A program made the position numbers and the translations under genes. The notes beneath the pieces are model-generated. The model did no database searches, had not been told where the DNA came from, and saw nothing but the letters and a program-made list of their open reading frames with translations. Positions 16,694-23,497 of a stretch of 64,000 bases of DNA are shown one piece after another; positions within the stretch are counted from its first letter, which is position 1, and each line of letters starts with the position of its first letter. The stretch is from Deltaproteobacteria bacterium IMCC39146. Lineage in GTDB: Bacteria > Desulfobacterota > Desulfuromonadia > Desulfuromonadales > BM103. The DNA lies in the NCBI GenBank assembly GCA_030005635.1, contig JARUHP010000004.1, forward strand, positions 1 to 64,000, read 5' to 3'.

Positions 16694-17410
16694 TCATTGC
16701 AAGAAATCTGGCCGTTCCTCATCTGCTGCTACGATATATGCAAGGTCATAGTAGTAACCGCTCAAAAGCTCATCTTTAAGTACATAATCTCTGTGCACCT
16801 TATCTTCCAAGATCTTATTGTATGCCTCTTCCGGCTTTCCCGATTTTATGGCATTAACTAAAAAGCCCAGGTGATACTCGTAGCAGTCAAAGTCATACTC
16901 CAGTAAAGAATCATAGGTATTAAAGGCGTATCGGTGGTTTCCTGATTTTTCATCATTGATCGCTTTCCCACGAAGCGCCTGAAGATTGTTCTCAATACGT
17001 TTTTGAACGTCACCGATGAGTTCATCCCTGCCCTCTTTACGATATGCCTCAAGCAAATCCATGCATGGCCCAACGGCTGACGCAGGGTTGCTTTTCTCGT
17101 AATAATCAGCCATACATCGCAAAAGACGTGTCGATATCTCACCAAAGGCAAAAGCTTGAAACTTGTAGAATTCATAAAAGACAGAAAATGAAATAACACC
17201 TTCATCAGTTGAAGATAGACAAGAAGACTTTTCAATCTTTTCAAAAATACCACTAGATTGAACAAGTTTTATGACCCTCTCCCTAATTTCCACGTCCTCG
17301 CCCTTTGTCGAATTTCGAGTATGCATCAAAAGCTTATTACCCTGACTTAGTGCTTTAATGTAATTACCTTCTTCCAGTGCTTTCTCAATTCTGGAAATGT
17401 GATATTCCAT
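16694..17410 (-). CDS. Helical-repeat (TPR-like) protein, second gene of pair
   Basis: 238 residues, ATG behind AGGAGG. All-helical sequence with degenerate TPR-like pairs (GNYIKALSQGNKLLMH at the N-terminus; NHRYAFNTYDSLLEYDFDCY and SGKPEEAYNKILEDKV near the end). No catalytic motif. It follows the gene at 17429-18214 by 18 bases and is presumably co-transcribed. Function unknown; it could be a scaffold in the surrounding conflict island. Confidence 0.55.
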   Translation of the reverse strand: MEYHISRIEKALEEGNYIKALSQGNKLLMHTRNSTKGEDVEIRERVIKLVQSSGIFEKIEKSSCLSSTDEGVISFSVFYEFYKFQAFAFGEISTRLLRCMADYYEKSNPASAVGPCMDLLEAYRKEGRDELIGDVQKRIENNLQALRGKAINDEKSGNHRYAFNTYDSLLEYDFDCYEYHLGFLVNAIKSGKPEEAYNKILEDKVHRDYVLKDELLSGYYYDLAYIVAADEERPDFLQ

Positions 17411-17428
17411 TTTTCCCTCCTGCCATAT

Positions 17429-18214
17429 TCAGACTTCAACATCTTCCAGATCAAGGTCGACCTGGTCGTCTTCACCAAAGTCGAAGGAGAATTCTCCCTC
17501 ATGCGGGCCTTGCCTCTCAAGCCGCCCTCTTCTCTTAAGTTCGAGCACAAGTGCTTTGACCGCTTTAAGGGTACGATCAGCAACCGTGGCGTCACCATTG
17601 TCTCGCTGCAACCGTTTAAGAACCTGTAGCTCATTGACAGCGCAACGCAAACAATCTTCTTTCAGGTAATACTTTGCTCTTATATGTCTATGCTCTGCAA
17701 CGTCTGGCGCAAGCCTGACAAGATGATACGTCAACAGGCCAACCCCTGCTCCGGGTCTCTTCCGGTCCGCAATATGGATCAGCTCTTTATATAGTTTGAT
17801 CGCTTCATCAACCTCACCGTCATATTCATGGATAAAAGCCTTTCTCCATAAACGATTTGATGTGCTTTCAAACGACAAGGAGACGTATCTGCGAATATGG
17901 TAAAGAGCTTCTTCGATATTATGTTGGTGCAAAGCTTTTTCAATTTCGAGATTAAGCTGTCGTTCCACATTCCAGGACAGGCTTTGACGATCCCGGCTAT
18001 GCATTCGCATCGCGCCAATTTTACGTCTGGGGTGCATCTGCATTCGCAAGACCCTTGCTTTGCTATGTCTTTTAATCGATTCAGCTTTGTGGGGTGAATC
18101 TTTTCGCGGAGGGGTCAGGAGAGGGTTCAACCAGGGGAAAAAGATTTTCTTCAGCAGAGGCTCAGCCTCGGCCCAAGCCGGGTATTTTGGAAAGTAGAAT
18201 TGAAAGGGTTTCAT
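17429..18214 (-). CDS. Helical-repeat (TPR-like) protein, first gene of pair
   Basis: 261 residues, ATG behind AGGGG. The N-terminal 75 residues are basic and Pro-rich; the middle holds TPR-like helices (EKALHQHNIEEALYHIRRYV, YDGEVDEAIKLYKELIHIAD, LKEDCLRCAVNELQVLKRLQ) and the C-terminus is a short acidic tail (FGEDDQVDLDLEDVEV). No enzyme motif. Probably an operon with the next gene. Unknown function. Confidence 0.55.
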   Translation of the reverse strand: MKPFQFYFPKYPAWAEAEPLLKKIFFPWLNPLLTPPRKDSPHKAESIKRHSKARVLRMQMHPRRKIGAMRMHSRDRQSLSWNVERQLNLEIEKALHQHNIEEALYHIRRYVSLSFESTSNRLWRKAFIHEYDGEVDEAIKLYKELIHIADRKRPGAGVGLLTYHLVRLAPDVAEHRHIRAKYYLKEDCLRCAVNELQVLKRLQRDNGDATVADRTLKAVKALVLELKRRGRLERQGPHEGEFSFDFGEDDQVDLDLEDVEV

Positions 18215-18436
18215 GATGGCCCCTGCGCTAGATTACATGGAACAAACTGTTTATTGTTCACATGATCAGCATAGCAGACGGCATGTCACAATATGTCACA
18301 TCTTTGGATGGAAGCAATAATCCCAGCCTCTTTCTATTTGCTGGGATTTGATTGGCAGGGCTGAGTTTTACCTGGACGTTAGACTATAAATCCTGAAGGG
18401 ATTTGAGAACTATATGCGAGAGGACATATAAGACGT

Positions 18437-18462
18437 AAAAAGACCGGCCTTTTTGCCGGTCT
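18437..18462 (-). terminator. Rho-independent terminator
   Basis: Stem AGACCGGC/GCCGGTCT followed by TTTTT on the minus strand, 69 bases below the gene at 18531-19106. The region 18215-18436 shows no gene; a second hairpin (AATCCCAGC/GCTGGGATT) lies near 18319-18348. Confidence 0.7.
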
Positions 18463-18469
18463 TAGAATT

Positions 18470-19188
18470 TGTGCTCTTGCGGAATGAAATTGACACAAAC
18501 TAACTCAACCACAATTTCACCAGCATCAGGTTACACTGTGCATAGAACCTTATTCTTAGCAGCACTCACATCAATCACGTTTCTACCATATATTGCCACC
18601 AAGACCTGAAGCGCACTCTGCATTATATCCTCTCTTTGTGGTGCAAGATCGAAGGCATATGGATAATCCCCTCCTCGCCACAAGTTAACACGTATTCCGT
18701 GCTCACCGACTTGCCAAAGTAAGATATAGAGTTGCCTTTCGTTGAGATTAGCGGCCCATTTTTCATGTGAATTTGACTTAGCTAAGCGTTCTCGAAAGAG
18801 TTCAGAGAAGGCCGGGCCAGAGCCAAGATCACTGAAAAAAAGGAAACTCTCCTCAATATCTCCACCAGCTTGGATAACAGAAATCTTGTCGAGAGCGATA
18901 AACATACGTTCAACCCTATGGTAGCAATTTAATGCATGCGTTGGATTTATGCCAGCCCCGATCTTGGCTTTGTTATATTCATCACCATAGACGCCTACGA
19001 CCCATAAGAGCAATTCAAGATATTCGGTTGAGAGTCCTACGGACCATCTTGAGTATTTACCTCCCGGTAAATTTGCAAGTATTTTCTCAGAAACTATATC
19101 AATCATTACAGAGCCTCTATAGGCAGCCAGACAAACAAGCAGTCAGAGCTAAAAAAACCACTGATTAGCATAGGCTAAAAGCAGCGGC
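18470..19188. repeat. Long direct repeat, left copy
   Basis: The whole gene at 18531-19106 with about 60 bases downstream and 80 bases upstream is repeated at 50030-50758 in the same orientation. The flanks are the best conserved part (GCTCTTGCGGAATGAAATTG at the left, GCAGTCAGAGCTAAAAAA at the right). This points to duplication of a mobile or hitch-hiking unit, not just two homologous genes. Confidence 0.75.
18531..19106 (-). CDS. Hypothetical protein, paralogue of the 50-kb gene (191 aa)
   Basis: 191 residues, ATG behind GAGG. Soluble, mixed helix sequence (KYSRWSVGLSTEYLELLLWV, NLNERQLYILLWQVGEHGIR). I do not recognise the family. A diverged paralogue with conserved non-coding flanks is encoded at 50092-50676, which lies close to the intact serine recombinase. 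Presence in two islands suggests mobile-element cargo. The terminator at 18437-18462 ends the transcript. Confidence 0.6.
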   Translation of the reverse strand: MIDIVSEKILANLPGGKYSRWSVGLSTEYLELLLWVVGVYGDEYNKAKIGAGINPTHALNCYHRVERMFIALDKISVIQAGGDIEESFLFFSDLGSGPAFSELFRERLAKSNSHEKWAANLNERQLYILLWQVGEHGIRVNLWRGGDYPYAFDLAPQREDIMQSALQVLVAIYGRNVIDVSAAKNKVLCTV

Positions 19189-19454
19189 CAATAAGTTGCA
19201 GATTCGTTAATTAGGCTATTCCCCTAGAGAACCCAAAAGCTATAAAGTACAGTAATTTAGAGTATTAGTCAAAAGTCCAGACTTTTATAAACACCCAACT
19301 GCCTAATATTGGGAGGCCTACCTACCATGGACTAACTTCTATATTAGATTTGGCCTTAAGGAAAACTATCTCCCTGAATCTCTGGTAAAGGAAATCCCAG
19401 CTTCCTTGAGGAAGCTGGGATCAAAAACACGGTGCTATAAAGATGATCTAAAAT
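19189..19454. other. Gene-free spacer with terminator-like hairpin
   Basis: Contains a perfect 12-bp hairpin ATCCCAGCTTCC/GGAAGCTGGGAT at 19394-19421, located 33 bases below rnlB on the minus strand; the T run after it is short (TTTCC), so it is at best a weak terminator of rnlAB. Confidence 0.4.
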
Positions 19455-19820
19455 TTAAACTGCGATCCTCTTTTTAATCTTGAACCTAACAACATTCGGC
19501 AACACGCAGTTTTCAAGAAGGCTTAAATTGTTGTTATAGTAACTTAAAGACTCTTCTTTGATGGCGCCTGATGGATTCTTCAGAATTCTTAAAGTCTTCT
19601 TGTCTAGTTTATCCCCGTTGAAATAAGCCTCAAAAAAGCGATTGTAGTTGTTCCCATTAACAAGAAGCAAATCGAACACTACTCGCCCGCTATGCCCGTA
19701 GCACTTGAGACAGTTCTCAACAAAATCTACTTCGTTTAAAGGACTGAAGTGATTTCTAGAGAGGACTATATATGGATAACTTTCATCCTCAGTCTTATGT
19801 ACTTCAAAATTCTCTAGCAT
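19455..19820 (-). CDS. rnlB: RnlB-like antitoxin
   Basis: 121 residues, close to the 123 of E. coli RnlB. Composition and layout match the family (SYPYIVLSRNHFSPLNEVDF, then VVFDLLLVNGNNYNRFFEAY). RnlB binds and inhibits the RNase LS toxin RnlA; its fast turnover during phage infection frees the toxin. The call relies mainly on its position, four bases behind the rnlA stop, and on size; sequence identity could not be measured. Confidence 0.65.
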   Translation of the reverse strand: MLENFEVHKTEDESYPYIVLSRNHFSPLNEVDFVENCLKCYGHSGRVVFDLLLVNGNNYNRFFEAYFNGDKLDKKTLRILKNPSGAIKEESLSYYNNNLSLLENCVLPNVVRFKIKKRIAV

Positions 19821-19824
19821 CGTC

Positions 19825-20880
19825 TTAGTTTACAACATTTCCGTGTGAAGTTTCAATAACCGCAATTGAACGCATAACCAACTCTCTAGCCTCCTCCCTT
19901 ATTTCGATGACACGAGTAGTCTCAGTGTCGCCTTCCATATGAAAAAGGGAGTGCCGGTGTGAGTTATAAAAAGAATAACAGTCTTGAACGGCCTGACAAG
20001 TTTTGCCACACCCAATATTATCGCGGTGATCGTCATTAAGGAGATAAGCAGACTGCGTAGCGTTCATTCGAAAAAGCCCCTTGAACCCGTCACGGCCAAC
20101 TATGATGCCCTTATCTTTGAGCAACTGCTTAACATAACCTTCTACCCCACGCAAAGCGGGAAACGCAAACGGTGAATAATCTTCTAATTCCAAATCGATC
20201 TTATTCAGGCTCAGCGCTGAAGCCAATATCTTTTTATGAGTTTCGGATATGTAACCGTGAGCGTTAGGCATCAATGCCTCAAGCTCATCCCGGACCTGGT
20301 CCGGGCAAATATCAACTTTATAAATACTGGTTTGATGCTTGACGACATCCTCTAGGGACAGAAACTCTGCGAAGAACATCAAAGTCTGCCCCCACAAGTA
20401 AAGTGGTTTACCTTGAACCTGAAGGGTACCGTTATCATAAAACTTATAAGTCAGTTTGTCCCTGTACGGGCTGGTAATCGCAATAAATTTATAACCATTC
20501 TCTTCTTTTTCTTCGACAATTTCTCCGCCAATCTCGTCAACAAGAAATTCTCTAAGAAGGTCGTAATTTGCTAAATCTACCTGTTTCACTGAAACGTTAA
20601 CAGACTTACGCCTGTCGGTTACCGCTAACTCAATGAATTTTGATGCAATTTGTTCCGATATATCCTGATTTTTACCGACCTTGTAGTGAACTGTAACAGT
20701 TCCACCTTTTTTTAAAAAGAAATGAATCTTTGCCTCTTTGCCATCAACCTTGATCACATACTCATGAGTGACCATGGCGCCCGCCCCCTTTTCAATTGGG
20801 CCGACAACTTCACCACCGGCACATTCCCTTAATACTGAGGAAACACGATCCCAATCGATATTTAAATCTTTATAACTCAT
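19825..20880 (-). CDS. rnlA: RnlA-like toxin (RNase LS)
   Basis: 351 residues from the ATG at 20880, chosen for the GGAGGAG directly before it; a longer frame from 20922 lacks one. E. coli RnlA is 357 residues. The sequence shows the three-part RnlA layout: two repeated alpha/beta domains (KIHFFLKKGGTVTVHYKVGK; LTYKFYDNGTLQVQGKPLYL) and the C-terminal dimerisation/toxic domain with the conserved YSFYNSHRHSLFH motif near residue 313, which carries the HEPN-type catalytic residues. RNase LS cleaves mRNA and blocks phages such as T4 dmd mutants. Operon with rnlB. Confidence 0.75.
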   Translation of the reverse strand: MSYKDLNIDWDRVSSVLRECAGGEVVGPIEKGAGAMVTHEYVIKVDGKEAKIHFFLKKGGTVTVHYKVGKNQDISEQIASKFIELAVTDRRKSVNVSVKQVDLANYDLLREFLVDEIGGEIVEEKEENGYKFIAITSPYRDKLTYKFYDNGTLQVQGKPLYLWGQTLMFFAEFLSLEDVVKHQTSIYKVDICPDQVRDELEALMPNAHGYISETHKKILASALSLNKIDLELEDYSPFAFPALRGVEGYVKQLLKDKGIIVGRDGFKGLFRMNATQSAYLLNDDHRDNIGCGKTCQAVQDCYSFYNSHRHSLFHMEGDTETTRVIEIREEARELVMRSIAVIETSHGNVVN

Positions 20881-21107
20881 TTCTCCTCCGAGCATTGATA
20901 ACTGTCCATAAAAAGTCGGCAAACCTTAGAAAATACACAGGAAAATGTCAACAACATTGTTCATTCTCGGACGATCGCTAGCTATCAATAAAACATGTTT
21001 GACTAACAAGAGGTATTCCCTGACATAGCGAAACCCGGTACCCGTTGAGAATCGGGATTCGTCGTCTACGTTTTCATTTTGATTGTTTGACGAGTGATTG
21101 ATTAGCC

Positions 21108-21545
21108 CTACTGATCATGGATCAAGGTCATGAAAGCATTGTATTCGTCTGATTTCAACCATGTAACAGTTTCTCGTGCGATTTTGGGCAGGGATGCAAT
21201 AGTTGAATTAAATTGAATTTTCACTATAGGGATTGGCGAAGATAGACCATGCATCAGAATTTGCACACGGTTACGTGCCTCTTTGCATTCTGCTTGTCGT
21301 TCGGGAGCAACTTCTTCCCAACCGGGGTCGGAACAAAAAACAGTGCATGTCGCAGTTTCTCCCACTGCAAGGACTCCCATATTGTTCGTCCCCAAAATTA
21401 CAACTGGCAGACCAGCTTGTATTTCATCATGAATACGACGCCCAATCTTAAACCAAGCATGTGACTCTTTGTTTGGCTGAATGTACCTTTCCCATATGGG
21501 CCAGTGTTTTGGATTCATGCGAACAAGAAGCGCGTATTTGTCCAT
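21108..21545 (-). CDS. EVE/PUA-like domain protein (145 aa)
   Basis: 145 residues, ATG behind AGGGGG. It starts KYALLVRMNPKHWPIWERYI and continues HAWFKIGRRIHDEIQAGLPV-VILGTNNMGVLAVGE, the layout of EVE/YTH-like (PUA-fold) domains that read modified bases and are frequent in restriction and defence loci. The match is by pattern only. It stands alone in the island; gene-free 20881-21107 upstream shows nothing. Confidence 0.45.
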   Translation of the reverse strand: MDKYALLVRMNPKHWPIWERYIQPNKESHAWFKIGRRIHDEIQAGLPVVILGTNNMGVLAVGETATCTVFCSDPGWEEVAPERQAECKEARNRVQILMHGLSSPIPIVKIQFNSTIASLPKIARETVTWLKSDEYNAFMTLIHDQ

Positions 21546-21628
21546 GAGTTCCCCCTAGAGATCGCCAAAGGCTGAATCATGTCAATCATGTGCATATCCA
21601 TTCGATGAAGGTTAAAACCTCTGAACTT

Positions 21629-21724
21629 TTAAACCGCCGGTGATGCCTTTAAAGTCTTCAACCTATAGAGGCCGAAAACTACTGCAAAAAGAGAGAGGGA
21701 CAAAACGATAATTCTCAGACACAT
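21629..21724 (-). CDS. Possible 31-aa membrane peptide
   Basis: Reading frame MCLRIIVLSLSLFAVVFGLY followed by RLKTLKASPAV and TAA: one hydrophobic helix with a basic tail, the layout of type I toxin or regulatory peptides. The ribosome site is poor. It is the only coding-like item in the 21546-21819 gap. Weak evidence. Confidence 0.25.
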   Translation of the reverse strand: MCLRIIVLSLSLFAVVFGLYRLKTLKASPAV

Positions 21725-21819
21725 GAAATTACTCAAAAAGCCAAACGAACCACCAAAGGATATAAACTTTAGGCGTTTCTTTCGTTAGGTTGGTAGGCAA
21801 ATAATTATTAAAAACGTAC

Positions 21820-23244
21820 TCAGTCAATTATTTTAATGACTTTTGCACTTGGTTTTTTCCCAGCACTGGAGGGAAGCAACTGAAAAAGAACCTTTGTGTT
21901 CATTTCTACCCTTGGCGTTAAGTGGAAATTCGCAGAAACAGAAAAATAATGTTCGGCATTTTTGCACTTTAGAAACCCATCTTTCCCCCGTTCATTATCG
22001 TTTAATATTTTAAATATTACCCCCTCCATTGTTCCTGATGCGCCAGGATTATCATTGTTCGTCTTAAAGTTAGACCAGTAGTTTTTAAGCTCTGATTTTA
22101 ATTTATGAATGTCATCGAGCGGCGTTTCAGGATTATCAAAAGCTTGTAGCTTTTCATATAGTTCTTGATTGATTTTCCATCCTTCACTTTGTCGTATAAG
22201 TTTAGACAGAGAATAATGTTTGAAAGCGAATTCATTTTCATTTTTCAAACTCAGAATGTTTCCGATAAGGAAAAGTAAGTCTATTTTAAATTCTAGCGGA
22301 CCGAAGTTTGTAATCGCTTGCATTGCATATTCGAACGCATTTTCAATGTCATTTGCTTCAAAAAAAAGTTCTGCCAACTCTTTTTGAATAAACCATTCTT
22401 TCTTTGTACTTAAAATCGTTTTTAACTCAGAAATTGCCTCTGATGAATTCCCTAGGTTTTTCTTGGCAAGTGCAATTCTTCTAGCAAACCAAATATCATT
22501 TGAGTAATGGAATACTTCAAACGATGCCAGTGCTTTCTTTGATAGTTCAAAACACTCCGTCCAATCCCCTAGCTTCAAAAGAGCTTTAGTTTTATATGCG
22601 AACCAACTCTCTTTATCAGAAGATAACTCCATATCCTTCTTTTTGCCTTTTCTTTCAACTTTTATGGTTCGGCATTCTAAGCTCAAATTGTTTGGGTCAA
22701 ACTCGTCACAAAAATCGTTTATAAGCTTCCAGTTCGGAGCAGGTCGCTGCTTTTCACTTTTTAAAACTATGGAGAAAAGGACTGAGATTAGGGTGTTAGC
22801 AAATTCTGTCTTTTGATTATATAGGAGAGGAATTAATTCTTGAATTTTGAATAATAAGGCTGGTTTTGTACTGTTGAAATTTATGTGTGATTCTGTCAAT
22901 TCCTTTTCTTCAAATGGGTTCCTCTCATTTTCAAGATTGTTGTTGCCGTCCGCATTTTCTGCTTTATATTTTGACCACAAAAGCCACCCGTACGCAGTTA
23001 ATATCCTTTCGCTTGCTTCATCGTTAATCTCAATGCCATAAGTGCTTAAAAATAGAAAGCCAGCATCAAAGAAGTTTTCATGTCTTAAACAGGTCAAAAT
23101 GTCAGCAATCAAATATTGATTGTTTGAAATTTGACTCTCAGTAAAGGAGGCTTTGTTCTCCTTGAAAAACTTTAAAGCCTCACTGTACTTTTTCTCACCT
23201 GTCAACCGTCGTATCTGTCTGCCAAAATCATATAATGAAGACAT
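21820..23244 (-). CDS. TPR protein with C-terminal cold-shock/S1-like domain
   Basis: 474 residues, ATG behind GAGGG. Residues 10-390 are helical repeats (EKKYSEALKFFKENKASF, GNSSEAISELKTILSTKKEW, NDIENAFEYAMQAITNFG). The last 70 residues (TMEGVIFKILNDNERGKDGF, LKCKNAEHYFSVSANFHL, NTKVLFQLLPSSAGKKPSAK) fit an OB-fold cold-shock/S1 nucleic-acid-binding domain. TPR-OB proteins of this type occur in bacterial conflict loci beside nucleases or helicases; here the SF1 helicase lies just upstream. An RNA-sensing role is a guess. Confidence 0.55.
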   Translation of the reverse strand: MSSLYDFGRQIRRLTGEKKYSEALKFFKENKASFTESQISNNQYLIADILTCLRHENFFDAGFLFLSTYGIEINDEASERILTAYGWLLWSKYKAENADGNNNLENERNPFEEKELTESHINFNSTKPALLFKIQELIPLLYNQKTEFANTLISVLFSIVLKSEKQRPAPNWKLINDFCDEFDPNNLSLECRTIKVERKGKKKDMELSSDKESWFAYKTKALLKLGDWTECFELSKKALASFEVFHYSNDIWFARRIALAKKNLGNSSEAISELKTILSTKKEWFIQKELAELFFEANDIENAFEYAMQAITNFGPLEFKIDLLFLIGNILSLKNENEFAFKHYSLSKLIRQSEGWKINQELYEKLQAFDNPETPLDDIHKLKSELKNYWSNFKTNNDNPGASGTMEGVIFKILNDNERGKDGFLKCKNAEHYFSVSANFHLTPRVEMNTKVLFQLLPSSAGKKPSAKVIKIID

Positions 23245-23254
23245 TTTTTAACCC

Positions 23255-23497
23255 TCAATATTTAAAAGTATGTTCTCGAAATTTTTCCAAAGTTTCAAGC
23301 CGCCACCTGTAGCGCTCAAGGTGTTGCTGCTGACTGGCCTTCGAATCATGCTTGATCAGATCAATCAAACACCATCCATGGGCCTTTATATCCGACTTGT
23401 TGGGATATAAAGGGCTTCTCCATGAGGAGGAGAACCATTTCGTAGGCCTCGTCAATAGCTCATGATCGACGGAGGTCAAAAAACTCCTTGCTGGTCA
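23255..23497 (-). pseudogene. Small gene, possibly frameshifted, between helicase and TPR-CSD genes
   Basis: One frame gives a 74-residue protein (23255-23479) whose C-terminal half (SKASQQQHLERYRWRLETLE) looks real. A different frame begins at an ATG just at the helicase end (MTSKEFFDLRRS, then an in-frame TGA, then AIDEAYEMVLLLMEKPFISQ) and also looks protein-like. The two together suggest one small protein broken by a stop and a frameshift. Alternatively the 74-residue frame alone is the gene. No family recognised. Confidence 0.35.
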
